A stretch of DNA of 64,000 nt from Blautia hydrogenotrophica DSM 10507 (GCF_034356035.1 NZ_CP136423.1:1984001-2048000), one strand, 5' to 3'. Counted from the stretch's first letter, positions 47,777-56,788 are shown. Notes: generated by a model from the sequence alone, not told the origin. Program-made: numbers and translations.

Positions 47777-48256
47777 ATGGAAAAAATCGCAAGCTTCACC
47801 ATTGACCATATAAAATTGCAGCCTGGAATCTACGTCTCCCGCAAAGACCGGGTGGGCGGCCAAGTCATCACCACCTTTGACATCCGCATGACCTCTCCCA
47901 ATGAGGAACCTGTCATGAACACGGCGGAACTGCATGCCATGGAGCATCTGGCTGCCACCTATCTGCGGAACCAACCGGACTTCAAGGACAAAGTAATTTA
48001 CTGGGGACCCATGGGCTGCCGTACCGGCAATTATCTGCTGATAAACGGCGACTATGAATCCAAAGACATTGTCCCCTTGATGATTGAGACCTTTGAATTC
48101 ATCCGTGATTTCGAGGGAGAGATCCCGGGTGCCACCCCAAAGGACTGTGGCAACTATCTGGACATGAACCTGGGAATGGCAAAATACCTGGCAAAAAAAT
48201 ACTTAGACGACGTGCTCTATCAGATCACTGAAGAACGTCTCATCTACCCTCAGTGA
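47777..48256 (+). CDS. luxS: S-ribosylhomocysteine lyase (159 aa)
   Basis: Cleaves S-ribosylhomocysteine to homocysteine and DPD, the precursor of AI-2, in the activated methyl cycle. The metal site HxxEH is at H53-E56-H57 (ELHAMEHLA) with Cys124 (TPKDCGNY) as third ligand, and catalytic Cys81 lies in MGCRTG. Full length. It has its own promoter and a terminator shared with the convergent citrate synthase gene. Confidence 0.98.
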   Translation: MEKIASFTIDHIKLQPGIYVSRKDRVGGQVITTFDIRMTSPNEEPVMNTAELHAMEHLAATYLRNQPDFKDKVIYWGPMGCRTGNYLLINGDYESKDIVPLMIETFEFIRDFEGEIPGATPKDCGNYLDMNLGMAKYLAKKYLDDVLYQITEERLIYPQ

Positions 48257-48306
48257 TAATCGGATAGTCTTCTATCCAGCGCGATACCGTAGACAGCTTA
48301 TCGCAC

Positions 48307-48361
48307 AAACGGCCCCTTGGCACAGAAGCTTTTAAGCAGCTTCAGCGCCAGAGGGCCGTTT
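48307..48361. terminator. Bidirectional terminator between luxS and citrate synthase gene
   Basis: Outer arms AAACGGCCC and GGGCCGTTT (48307 onward and up to 48361), extended through GGC/GCC with two mismatches, plus an inner GAAGCT/AGCTTC stem. It lies between convergent stop codons. U runs are short on both strands, but the stem is long and GC-rich. Confidence 0.7.
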
Positions 48362-48365
48362 CGTC

Positions 48366-49832
48366 TTATTGATTATCTTTATCTGTCTGAGTCTCTTTCT
48401 CTTCCTTTTTTTCCTCCGGCTGCTCTTGTGATACCGACGCAGCAGCGATGTCCTCCTCACCTACCTGCCGTATCTGTCTCTCTGAGATCTTTGTATATTG
48501 TCTATGCTCTCCCACATATTTGTAAGCAGGGCGGATGATCTTGCCTGCATTCACCAGCTCTTCCATTCTGTGTGCACACCAGCCAGAAATACGGGCAATC
48601 GCAAAGATGGCTGTGAAAAGTTCTTTTGGAAGCCGAAGCATGCTGTACACAAAACCACTGTAGAAGTCCACGTTTGCACACAGCGGTTTAAACAACTGAC
48701 GTTTCTCCATGATCGCATCAGCTGCGATTTTCTCTACCCGTTCATACAGTGCAAACTCTTCTTCTCTTCCTTTTTCCGCTGACAGCGCCTTTGCATATTT
48801 CTTTAGGATCACAGCCCTTGGATCAGACAAAGTATAGACTGCATGTCCCATTCCATAGATCAAGCCACTGTGGTCAAAAACCTTACCGTCCAACATCGCA
48901 TCCAGATACTTTCGGATTTCTTTTTCATCCTCCCAGTCTTTGATATGTCCTTTGATGTCCTCAAACATATCCTGAACTTTCAGGTTTGCTCCTCCGTGCC
49001 GAGGTCCTTTCAAGGAACCCAAGGAGGCCGCAATCGCAGAATAGGTATCCGTGCCCGTGGAGGAGATGACATGCGTAGAAAACGTGGAGTTATTACCACC
49101 ACCGTGCTCTGCGTGAAGAATCAAAGCCACATCCAACACTTTCGCCTCTAGCTCACTGTACTCTCCATTGTTTCTTAGCAGTCTCAGAATATTCTCCGCT
49201 GTGGACAGCTCTGGCAGAGGATAGCGAATAATCAAGTGTTCCCTCTTATGGTAGTGCCGGTAAGCCTGATAACCATAGACAGAAATCAAAGGCATCTGGG
49301 CGATCAATTTCAAGGACTGATTCAAGACATTAGGAATCGAGATATTGTCGGGGTCCGAATCATAAGAATACAAAGTTAATACCGATTTTTGCAGCATGTT
49401 CATCATGTTGCCGCTAGTGGATTGCATGATTACTTCACGCACGAAATTGTCCGGCAGGTCCCTGTAGTAGCTTAAAATCTTTAAGAACTCCTGAAACTGT
49501 TCCTCTGTGGGCAAGCTGCCAAACAAAAGCAGATATGTCACTTCCTCAAAGGTAAATTTCTCATGCTGGCTCCCAGTAATTAGATCTCCCACATTATAGC
49601 CTTGGTAATACAACTCTCCGTCCACCGGAATTTTTCGGCCGTTGATCACACGGTACGCACTGACATCCGAGATTTCCGTCAGCCCCGTGAGTACGCCTTT
49701 TCCGTTGGAATCACGCAATCCTCTTTTCACATCGTATTCTATGTATAAATTCGGATCAATTCTTCCTGATTTTTTGCAGTACTCTACAAGTTGTTTCATC
49801 TTTTGGTCCATATCGCTTGCTTTCATTTTCAT
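48366..49832 (-). CDS. Citrate synthase (488 aa)
   Basis: Condenses oxaloacetate and acetyl-CoA to citrate. The family core is clear: GVLTGLTEISDVSAY, YYQGYNVGDLI, LILHAEHGGGNNSTFSTHV (active-site His), GSLKGPRHGGAN, GLIYGMGHAVYTLSDPRA and NVDFYSGFVY with the catalytic Asp. At 488 residues it is longer than typical type II enzymes, with an extended N terminus and a C-terminal tail rich in Glu and Gln that is probably disordered. In an anaerobe it would feed a partial cycle towards 2-oxoglutarate and glutamate. The gene is monocistronic, with a hairpin at the predicted mRNA 5' end. Confidence 0.95.
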   Translation of the reverse strand: MKMKASDMDQKMKQLVEYCKKSGRIDPNLYIEYDVKRGLRDSNGKGVLTGLTEISDVSAYRVINGRKIPVDGELYYQGYNVGDLITGSQHEKFTFEEVTYLLLFGSLPTEEQFQEFLKILSYYRDLPDNFVREVIMQSTSGNMMNMLQKSVLTLYSYDSDPDNISIPNVLNQSLKLIAQMPLISVYGYQAYRHYHKREHLIIRYPLPELSTAENILRLLRNNGEYSELEAKVLDVALILHAEHGGGNNSTFSTHVISSTGTDTYSAIAASLGSLKGPRHGGANLKVQDMFEDIKGHIKDWEDEKEIRKYLDAMLDGKVFDHSGLIYGMGHAVYTLSDPRAVILKKYAKALSAEKGREEEFALYERVEKIAADAIMEKRQLFKPLCANVDFYSGFVYSMLRLPKELFTAIFAIARISGWCAHRMEELVNAGKIIRPAYKYVGEHRQYTKISERQIRQVGEEDIAAASVSQEQPEEKKEEKETQTDKDNQ

Positions 49833-49871
49833 ACCTTCCTTTCTGACTCACAAATATCGGTCTTTGTATCA

Positions 49872-49909
49872 AGAGGACGAATCTGGCCGCTTTGCCAGAT
49901 TCGTCCTCT
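49872..49909 (-). promoter_or_regulatory. 16-bp hairpin at the predicted 5' end of the citrate synthase mRNA
   Basis: Perfect 16-bp inverted repeat, with arms 49872-49887 and 49894-49909 and a six-base loop. The predicted transcription start (about 49913) places it at about +4. No U run follows (CUUGAUAC), so it is not a terminator. It may protect the 5' end, block entry of RNases, or be a DNA operator. Confidence 0.6.
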
Positions 49910-49919
49910 ACTATGGTAT

Positions 49920-49949
49920 AGTATAATATGACAAAAGTAACTTTGTAAA
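49920..49949 (-). promoter_or_regulatory. Promoter for the citrate synthase gene
   Basis: Minus strand -35 TTTACA (49944-49949), 18-bp spacer, -10 TATACT (49920-49925). Confidence 0.65.
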
Positions 49950-50029
49950 GTTATTTTTCAAGTATTTTCTCCAATTTTACTTAAGAATGTTACTCTTCCA
50001 GCTAAAATAACTTTTCTGTTTGCCCTCTG

Positions 50030-52657
50030 CTATACAGATGCCCTGCGAAGCTGTTCCACGAGACTCTCCTTTTTCAACTTCCGATATGCCAGCAGCGGTA
50101 CGAGCACCGCCACCACAAAAAAAGCCGGGAGAATCATCAGATACGGGAGGACTGTAAACTGATACTGAAAAAACAGGATGACTTTTTCCAGCTGTTTTAC
50201 AACTCCAAAAGATAAGAGAACACCCAGCACGAGGCTGACTGCTGAGGCTAAAAATACATAGACCACACCTTCTAAAATCAACATCTTTTTCAGTTGATCC
50301 TGAGTCATTCCTACACTTCGTAGCACCACAAACTCCTGCCGCCGCGCATGGATTCCCGTCAGTATACTGTTGACAAAATTTAGCACAGCGATTAAAGATA
50401 CCACAAAGCTCAAAGATACACCGATCAGGCGCACTGTGCCAATCCACTGCTCATATTCCCTGGCCAAAGACTCTCTAGTCACACACCCCATCTTACTGTT
50501 CATACTCCGAATATAGCTGTCCACGTAGCTCGAAAAAGCTTCCCGGCAGTTTTTTTCCACCTCATAGGACACTGCCATGATCGAGGTATATCTGGAATTT
50601 TTCAACAGATCTTCCCGGGGCAGAATCAAGTCCAGCCCATTAGCGACATAGGAATGACAGGACATGCTGGCTGGAATCTCCACCACGGCCATTACTTCGT
50701 AGACCTTAGCGACCGTATCGCTCCAGCCCGAAAATCCTTTCTCTCCAATATTAGGCTTAGACCCCTTCGTCAAAAGATCTATGGTGATCCGTTCTCCTGG
50801 CTGATAGATACTTCCGGTGGGACGATCCTCTTCTCCAAAAACTGTGACCAAAACAAATTTTCCCGTCTCAAACTTTTCTAGATCAATCTGTCCTTCCACC
50901 ACTTTCAGGTACTGCAAAAGTTCCGTGTCATAGGCATAACGATGACCCGATATTCCTTTCTTGCCGTCCATGACTTTTTCGATCTCTCGTGTCCCGCCGT
51001 AGATTTCCTCTGTCTTTAACTGGCCTCTCTCATAGAAGTCCCGATATCTTTGCAGTGCTTTCTCTGCTGGTATCAAATCAGGCGACCCCACCTGCAAATA
51101 CATATCCTGGCGGCCTGTGACCCCTTTTTGACTGTCAGCCCCTCTCAGATATTCCTCGTCGATGGTGAAATCAAGCTCTCTTGGAGAACCTAATGTATAA
51201 TTCGTGTTGGCCAAGATAAAATCTCCAATAATCCGGTCATCCAGATAGGCGTCTAGCTTAAAACTTCCCGCTGCAGTCATTACTAAGCTTAACACCAACA
51301 CACTCAGCGTCAACGACGAAACCACCATAACTGTTTTCTTTCGATTTCTCCCCATATTGGACAAAGCCATAGACAACAACCGATTCCGTAACCTGTTCTT
51401 TCTCGTGCGAAGCCTTTCCTGTCCAGTCCCCACATATTTAACAGCCTCCACCGGCGATACTTTTCCTGCGATCTTGCTTGGCTTTCTGCTGCTGAGCCAC
51501 ACAGTAACGGCCGAGAACACACCACTGAATAGAAAAATCCACGGACTAAACTGCAGTCTAAAATTCAAGTATTCATAATCAGTCCCCCGAAATATCAGAG
51601 GCATCAATATTCTTGCAGTCTGATATCCCAGCAGCATTCCCAACGGAACTGCCCCGGCACACAGCAGCATGACCTGTCGGCGTACCAGACGCCTTAACTG
51701 CCTCTTCGTCGTTCCCAAAGTCTTCAGCAGACCGTAAAATTGAATATCCTGCACAATGGAGATCTGAAAAACATTGTAAATAATCAGATACCCTGTCGTC
51801 AGAATGACCAAAAGAGCACTGAGAAAGATTCCCACCGTCAGAGGGTCCATACTACCCGTCTTCGTACTTATATATCCCCAGTTTACCCCATATTCCACTT
51901 CCTGGTCAGGAATGTAGCCTGCATCCTCAATGATCTTTTTAAGGTTCTTTTCAATATGTCTGGAATTTCCGAAATTTATATGAACCTGATACTTACCCAC
52001 CAGCTCCGTGTTTCCCTGCTGACTTTGATTCCATCTGTCCACTTCTTCGTTTGTGTACTGACCTCTCAGTTCTTCCCAGTATGCCGGGGAGACATAGACG
52101 GTACTAGCGTGCTTCACCAGATCTCCCTCATACCAGCCACTGACCCGAAAAGTCTCAGTCACCTCGCGCCCCATAAACGAGAACCTAAGTGGCACAAGCT
52201 GGCCGATCTTATGGGGAAGATTTAACTCATCTAACGTCAGAGTATCCACAACCATCTCATCTCTAGCCTGTGCAAGACCGCCTTCTTCAAGGTGAACCAT
52301 TGTATTTTCCAGTTCACCCATGCCCGAAGGACAACGAATCTCTGTCTGTCTCTGGTTTAAGTTGGACGCGAAACCTATGAAAATATCCCAACTGTAGTTT
52401 TTAACCAGTGGATTGTCCACGATCTCTTCCATCTGTTCCTGCGTCACTCGTTTCAGGCCGCCATGTGCTTTTGTGCCCACCTCCCTCATCAGCTCTGTCT
52501 GGGTGGCCTGAATGAAACCAATTCCCAGAGAAAATAGAACCGTAAACATAAGACCTGTCAGCACAATCGCCGCAGCCGCAAATAGATTTCTCACCTTATT
52601 CTTTCTGAGGCATTTCACAGATAAACGCCGAATTAGGGCGCCATTGTTGTTTTTCAT
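50030..52657 (-). CDS. FtsX-type ABC transporter permease with two extracytoplasmic domains (875 aa)
   Basis: Eight predicted membrane segments in a 1 + 3 + 1 + 3 layout. Each half has an extracytoplasmic domain of about 220-260 residues after its first segment, followed by an FtsX core (VGIFLSALLVILTTGYLIIYNVFQISI; SFVVSLIAVLNFVNSILTGIHARRQEF). Both halves carry the coupling signature (FYGLLKTLGTTKRQLRRLV and EFVVLRSVGMTQDQLKKML). This is the mechanotransmission-type family, linked to antimicrobial peptide resistance, lipoprotein handling or peptide export, not import. ATG 52657 overlaps the ATPase stop by four bases. A two-component system lies upstream across a terminator. Confidence 0.88.
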   Translation of the reverse strand: MKNNNGALIRRLSVKCLRKNKVRNLFAAAAIVLTGLMFTVLFSLGIGFIQATQTELMREVGTKAHGGLKRVTQEQMEEIVDNPLVKNYSWDIFIGFASNLNQRQTEIRCPSGMGELENTMVHLEEGGLAQARDEMVVDTLTLDELNLPHKIGQLVPLRFSFMGREVTETFRVSGWYEGDLVKHASTVYVSPAYWEELRGQYTNEEVDRWNQSQQGNTELVGKYQVHINFGNSRHIEKNLKKIIEDAGYIPDQEVEYGVNWGYISTKTGSMDPLTVGIFLSALLVILTTGYLIIYNVFQISIVQDIQFYGLLKTLGTTKRQLRRLVRRQVMLLCAGAVPLGMLLGYQTARILMPLIFRGTDYEYLNFRLQFSPWIFLFSGVFSAVTVWLSSRKPSKIAGKVSPVEAVKYVGTGQERLRTRKNRLRNRLLSMALSNMGRNRKKTVMVVSSLTLSVLVLSLVMTAAGSFKLDAYLDDRIIGDFILANTNYTLGSPRELDFTIDEEYLRGADSQKGVTGRQDMYLQVGSPDLIPAEKALQRYRDFYERGQLKTEEIYGGTREIEKVMDGKKGISGHRYAYDTELLQYLKVVEGQIDLEKFETGKFVLVTVFGEEDRPTGSIYQPGERITIDLLTKGSKPNIGEKGFSGWSDTVAKVYEVMAVVEIPASMSCHSYVANGLDLILPREDLLKNSRYTSIMAVSYEVEKNCREAFSSYVDSYIRSMNSKMGCVTRESLAREYEQWIGTVRLIGVSLSFVVSLIAVLNFVNSILTGIHARRQEFVVLRSVGMTQDQLKKMLILEGVVYVFLASAVSLVLGVLLSFGVVKQLEKVILFFQYQFTVLPYLMILPAFFVVAVLVPLLAYRKLKKESLVEQLRRASV

Positions 52658-53340
52658 TTTGTATCCTCCCATGATTGGCTTATAATTCTCCCGTCCTCAA
52701 TGTGGATGATGCAGTCACAAAGCTGGGCCAATTCTTCATTATGTGTAATCATCAAGATTGTCTGATGAAACTGTTTTCCTGTCGTCTTTAATAGCCCCAA
52801 TACCTCCTGGGAATTCCGGGAATCTAGATTTCCTGTCGGTTCATCAGCCAGCACAATCGCAGGCTTTGCCGCCAGCGCCCTGGCAATCGCTGCCCTTTGC
52901 TGCTGTCCGCCTGAGAGCTGACCGGGCAGACTATCCCGCTTTTCTTTCATTCCCAGTACCGTCAGCAGTTCCTCTACAAAAGCCTGATCTGGTTTCCTGC
53001 CGTCTAGTTCCAAAGGCAGGACAATGTTCTCATAGACAGTCAAAATCGGAAGCAGATTATAGCTTTGAAATACAAACCCTATGTTTCTCCTCCTAAAAAT
53101 CGTCAGTGCAGTCTCATTAAGCTTTGAGAGCTCCTGTCCACGCACCCAAACGCGGCCACTGGTGGCATAATCCAAGCCGCCCAGCACGTGCAGCAACGTG
53201 GATTTTCCGGAGCCCGATGTCCCAACTACCGCTGCAAATTCCCCTTCTTCCACGGTCAGATTCACCCCATCCAAAGCTTTCACCTGGCTCTCACCTTCCC
53301 CGTAGTATTTTTTAAGCCCCTCGGTTCTCAAAATCTCCAT
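52654..53340 (-). CDS. MacB/LolD-type ABC transporter ATPase (228 aa)
   Basis: Walker A VGTSGSGKSTLLHVLGGLD, signature LSGGQQQRAAIARALA, Walker B IVLADEPTGNLDSRN and H-loop MITHNEELA. The length and N terminus (LKKYYGEGESQVKALDGVNL) are typical of ATPases serving FtsX-like permeases. The spacer upstream shows -10-like boxes but no convincing -35, as expected for a promoter that needs an activator, possibly the adjacent response regulator. Confidence 0.95.
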   Translation of the reverse strand: MEILRTEGLKKYYGEGESQVKALDGVNLTVEEGEFAAVVGTSGSGKSTLLHVLGGLDYATSGRVWVRGQELSKLNETALTIFRRRNIGFVFQSYNLLPILTVYENIVLPLELDGRKPDQAFVEELLTVLGMKEKRDSLPGQLSGGQQQRAAIARALAAKPAIVLADEPTGNLDSRNSQEVLGLLKTTGKQFHQTILMITHNEELAQLCDCIIHIEDGRIISQSWEDTK

Positions 53341-53420
53341 GCACCTTTCTCCCTTCGCGTTTCTATACTGTATATTCTTATGATACCGTTTACTTCTTAC
53401 AGCCTTCTGACAGACAAAGA

Positions 53421-53452
53421 AAAAAGTTCTTACAAAAATGTAAGAACTTTTT
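53421..53452 (-). terminator. Terminator of the kinase operon
   Basis: Perfect 14-bp stem (53421-53434 with 53439-53452) and four-base loop, ending in a run of six U's in the minus RNA. It starts within the kinase stop codon. Confidence 0.85.
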
Positions 53453-54368
53453 AAACCTTACGTTCACCGTTCAAAAAGAAAAGAGAAAAACGGCTTCCCC
53501 TTCCCAACTCGGATTCCACAGTGATATAACCTCTTTCCTTCTGCAAGATCAATTGAGACAAGTAAAGCCCCAGACCATTGCCTTCCATCTCCCTTACCTG
53601 TCCGCTTCTCCAAAATCTCTGAAAAACCTTTGGGTAATCTTCCTTTGCGATTCCCATCCCCTGGTCAGTCACATCCACTCTTGTATATAGTTCCATGGGC
53701 CTGACCTCTATTTTCACTATAGAGCTTTTCGGTGAATACTTAATCGCGTTTTCCAAAACATTTCCCAAAGCTTCCACCGTCCATTTCCGGTTATGCCACA
53801 CATAGCAATCTGAAAATTCTTTCAATACCACCTCCATCTGCTTTTGAGCTGCCTGAGCATAAACCCCACTGACACTCATAGCCAAAGTCTCCTTCAACCC
53901 TTGACTTTCAGATGAAAAAGTCAGCATTCCACTCTCCAATCTGGAAGATCTGACCAGAGCTCCAATCAACCACTGCATTTTCTGGGCCTGGCTCTGTGTC
54001 TGAACAAGAAATCCCCTCTCCTCTTCAGTGGTGAGATCTCCTTGCAACAGCAGTTCTGTGTACATCACCACATTGGCAAGAGGAGTCTTCAACTGATGGG
54101 ATAAATCGGACAAAAGCGCCGCCATCTTTTCTTTTTCCTTGACAGATTCCTGCTCCTTATATTCGGCAGTTTCGAGAATGCGGCTGAGCTGACTGGACAG
54201 TTTTCCCTCCCAAGTCTCATCGTTTTCATTCTCTTTGATTCCTCTATCCGATCGAAAGTTTTCTAGCATTCTCTCTAAATGCCGATACTCTCTTCGCCGC
54301 CGACACAGACTCACAACCGCCCCAGCCACACAGAAGACAGCTATGGCAGTCATCACACCTTCAAGCAT
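53451..54368 (-). CDS. Sensor histidine kinase without an extracytoplasmic sensor (305 aa)
   Basis: A single N-terminal membrane segment (about 4-22), then a charged cytoplasmic linker and coiled coil, HisKA with SDLSHQLKTPLANVVMY (phospho-His91), N box NVLENAIKYSP, and G boxes DVTDQGMGIAKED and GNGLGLYLSQLIL. With no periplasmic domain and only one span it cannot easily sense an outside ligand alone; kinases of this kind often read the state of a partner ABC transporter, and one is encoded just downstream. Overlaps the regulator stop by eight bases. Confidence 0.93.
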   Translation of the reverse strand: MLEGVMTAIAVFCVAGAVVSLCRRRREYRHLERMLENFRSDRGIKENENDETWEGKLSSQLSRILETAEYKEQESVKEKEKMAALLSDLSHQLKTPLANVVMYTELLLQGDLTTEEERGFLVQTQSQAQKMQWLIGALVRSSRLESGMLTFSSESQGLKETLAMSVSGVYAQAAQKQMEVVLKEFSDCYVWHNRKWTVEALGNVLENAIKYSPKSSIVKIEVRPMELYTRVDVTDQGMGIAKEDYPKVFQRFWRSGQVREMEGNGLGLYLSQLILQKERGYITVESELGRGSRFSLFFLNGERKV

Positions 54369-55059
54369 TTTTCAAATCCTCCCAGAGATACCCCATGCCA
54401 TGAATCGTTTTTAGGTACATGGGATTCGAGGGATCTGACTCTATTTTCTTTCGAAGACGCCTTATATTAACCGCCAAAGTATTTTCATCCACAAAATTGG
54501 ATTCAGAATCCCAGATTACCGCCAAGATCTGCTCCTTTAGCAATACTTGATTGGGATTTTTTAGAAACAACCGCAGCAGGCGGTATTCCGTCATACTCAG
54601 ATTCAAACTCTCTGCACCTTTTCGGACTGATGTCCGTGACTCGTCTAAGAAAATCTCTCCGCTTTTGAGGATATGATTTTCTACCCCGCCTTTTTGTTGA
54701 CGTTCCAGAAGTTTCCGAAGTCTTGTTCTGAGTACCGTCAGGGAGAACGGCTTTGTCAGATAGTCGTCTGCCCCTGTCTCTAGTCCCATGACCTCATCCG
54801 TCTCCATATCCCGGGCCGTCACCATCAAGATCGGAACCTGAGAGTTTTTCCTGATCTCACGACAAAAACTCATGCCGTCTCCGTCCGGCAGATTCAGATC
54901 TAACAAAACGGCATCTGGTTTCTCCTGTCGGTACAGAACTCTCCCTCCCCCTAAGCTGCCAGCCATCACCACCCGATACCCCTCCTTCTCCAGATAGAAT
55001 TTTATTCCTTCTGCCAACCCCCTGTCATCCTCCACGATAAGAATCTTATTTTCACGCAT
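54361..55059 (-). CDS. OmpR/PhoB-family response regulator (232 aa)
   Basis: Receiver with D11-D12, phosphoacceptor Asp54 (VLLDLNLPDGDGMSF), Thr (LMVTARD) and Lys (YLTKPFS), followed by a winged helix (MTEYRLLRLFLKNPNQVLLKE; LAVNIRRLRKKIE). I start at ATG 55059; a frame from 55248 would read through the small Cys-rich gene. It overlaps that gene by eight bases and the kinase by eight, giving tight coupling. Confidence 0.95.
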   Translation of the reverse strand: MRENKILIVEDDRGLAEGIKFYLEKEGYRVVMAGSLGGGRVLYRQEKPDAVLLDLNLPDGDGMSFCREIRKNSQVPILMVTARDMETDEVMGLETGADDYLTKPFSLTVLRTRLRKLLERQQKGGVENHILKSGEIFLDESRTSVRKGAESLNLSMTEYRLLRLFLKNPNQVLLKEQILAVIWDSESNFVDENTLAVNIRRLRKKIESDPSNPMYLKTIHGMGYLWEDLKNA

Positions 55060-55252
55060 TTTCTTTGCTCTCCATCTCATGAGCCTGACGATAGATCTCA
55101 CAGCCTGCATGATGCACACAGTTTTTTTCCTGACAATACATGACGTCCAAGCGCCAACCCTGCTCTGTTTTTTGATATTCGCAGCACACGCTTTGAATTC
55201 CATTGCAGGTTCTGCAAAAACCAACAACACATTCTTCCCGAATCTCACTCAT
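55052..55252 (-). CDS. Small Cys-rich protein (66 aa)
   Basis: I do not recognise a family. It begins one base after the alarmone synthetase stop, with GGAGAG as ribosome site, and ends inside the response regulator start. Nine cysteines and two adjacent histidines in 66 residues (CVVGFCRTCNG, VCC, CQEKNCVHHAGC) suggest metal, probably zinc, binding. There is no signal peptide or membrane segment, so it should be cytoplasmic. The tight spacing on both sides supports a real gene and a link to the alarmone synthetase or the two-component system. Confidence 0.65.
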   Translation of the reverse strand: MSEIREECVVGFCRTCNGIQSVCCEYQKTEQGWRLDVMYCQEKNCVHHAGCEIYRQAHEMESKENA

Positions 55253-55253
55253 C

Positions 55254-55961
55254 TTACATCCGTCTCTCCTCAATTTCCAAGTATTCTGATTCCGTAGTCT
55301 GCATTTCTCTCTCAGCTTCCTGCGCCAACATCTGCCACCAAGGAATCTCCGGCTCATTCACATCTCCTAGCCTTCCCGTCTCGTTGTAGGCTTCAAACTG
55401 TTCTTCTATGTTCTCCAGCACCTTCGCATACTGCTGAAAAGCTGCCGCCAGTTCTTCTCTGTGCTCCGGCTGCTTTTTGTAGCAGATTCTATGCTCCATG
55501 CTGGCCCAAAAATCCATCGCCATGGTCCGAAACTGTATCTCCACTGGGAAATATTCCATAGTATCCAAATAATATACCGGCACACCCACGATCATGTGGA
55601 AGCTTCGGTATCCGTTGGGTTTTGGATTCGTGATATAGTCTTTCTCCCGAATCACAATTAGCTCCACATGACGTTTTAGAGCATTCACAAGGTTATGAAT
55701 ATCATCCACAAAATAACAAATTACCCGGATACCAGCCACATCCAACAGATGATCCTTTGCGTTTTGTACACTGTCTGAATAATTCATCCTCTCCAACTTC
55801 TCTTCAATACTCTTTTTTTCTTTCACCCGCTCCTGGATATGGTGAATCGGCTCTGAGGATTTCAAATATAGGTTATGATTAAGCACCTCCAGCTTCATCC
55901 TCATAATCGCGTTCGCGTTCTGGTAGGGCTGTATAAAATCATAATACTGTTCGTTTGTCAT
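55254..55961 (-). CDS. Small alarmone synthetase, RelQ-like (235 aa)
   Basis: Makes (p)ppGpp from ATP and GDP/GTP. A single RelA/SpoT synthetase domain, no hydrolase domain: VAGIRVICYFVDDIHNLV, REKDYITNPKPNGYRSFHMIV, PVEIQFRTMAMDFWASMEHRI, then a helical C terminus (EELAAAFQQYAKVLENIEEQFEAY) of the kind that forms RelQ tetramers. ATG 55961 is preceded by AGAAGGAG; eight extra upstream codons are possible. It is first in a four-gene unit with the Cys-rich protein, regulator and kinase. Confidence 0.93.
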   Translation of the reverse strand: MTNEQYYDFIQPYQNANAIMRMKLEVLNHNLYLKSSEPIHHIQERVKEKKSIEEKLERMNYSDSVQNAKDHLLDVAGIRVICYFVDDIHNLVNALKRHVELIVIREKDYITNPKPNGYRSFHMIVGVPVYYLDTMEYFPVEIQFRTMAMDFWASMEHRICYKKQPEHREELAAAFQQYAKVLENIEEQFEAYNETGRLGDVNEPEIPWWQMLAQEAEREMQTTESEYLEIEERRM

Positions 55962-56194
55962 TGCTTTACTCCTTCTATATGGCAATTCTTTCGTCCCCTC
56001 GCCATATCTCTTCTTTCGTAGTTTAACATATAACTATGAACTTTTTATAGTAATAATCTAAATTTTTCATCCCTTTCTAAAATTTCTATTAATTTCCAGT
56101 TAGCCGCCGTTTCTACAAGAATAGTAACGATTCAGCCATAACAGCTCGGATTAGCTGCTGCGCAGCTTATATCGCCACATATGCGGCTAAATCC

Positions 56195-56223
56195 TTGCTT
56201 TTTCCAGCCTCATCCACTATAAT
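56195..56223 (+). promoter_or_regulatory. Promoter for the unknown gene at 56261
   Basis: -35 TTGCTT (56195-56200), 17-bp spacer, consensus -10 TATAAT (56218-56223). An imperfect inverted repeat (GGATTAGC ... GCTAAATCC, 56151-56194, with palindrome GCTGCGCAGC inside) ends at the -35 box. Confidence 0.65.
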
Positions 56224-56260
56224 GAAAACAGAAAATTTCATGATATGCGGAGGATGAAAT

Positions 56261-56788
56261 ATGAATCAACAGCTTTACGACGAAGCGGTTCGTTCGGAAC
56301 TGCTCTCCAAACAACTCATCAGTACCCTGCTGGAATCTGTGGATTACGGCAGCATTTCCTTTATCAACTGGTCTATCGAAGTCTTATCTGTCATCAAGAC
56401 CCGTCTGGACCGGGGAGATAAAATTATAGACGAAGTGTCCGGCGAGAAATATACAGCCTCTTCATTTGAAAAATTTGTCAGAAAAAATTTCTCTTCCTAC
56501 ATTTTCAGCCAGGTATATGCGGAAGACCACAAAAAAGAAAAAGTCTATTTCAACCTGGAACGCCATGGAAATGGAGAGTATAATCTGATTATGTCAGAGA
56601 CTACTCACAATAAGACTTACCGCTGGATTTCCAGTCTAAGTGAACGCTTCTCCCTTGTGGAAATGATTGCCACCGGCATTGTCTATCTAAAGGACAACAA
56701 AAACGACAGTTACTCCCCCTTCCTCTCAGAAAATGGAAAGTACTGCCAGTATGATAAGACTAACGGAATTATCCGTGAGCTCTCCTAA
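56261..56788 (+). CDS. Hypothetical cytoplasmic protein (175 aa)
   Basis: I do not recognise this protein. It has a clear promoter, a good ribosome site (GCGGAGG) and a terminator, so it is very probably real and monocistronic. It is soluble, with no signal peptide, membrane span or cysteine cluster. The N-terminal half looks helical (EAVRSELLSKQLISTLLES; FINWSIEVLSVIKTRLDRG), the second half more mixed (KVYFNLERHGNGEYNLIMS). No catalytic motif is apparent. Confidence 0.75.
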   Translation: MNQQLYDEAVRSELLSKQLISTLLESVDYGSISFINWSIEVLSVIKTRLDRGDKIIDEVSGEKYTASSFEKFVRKNFSSYIFSQVYAEDHKKEKVYFNLERHGNGEYNLIMSETTHNKTYRWISSLSERFSLVEMIATGIVYLKDNKNDSYSPFLSENGKYCQYDKTNGIIRELS

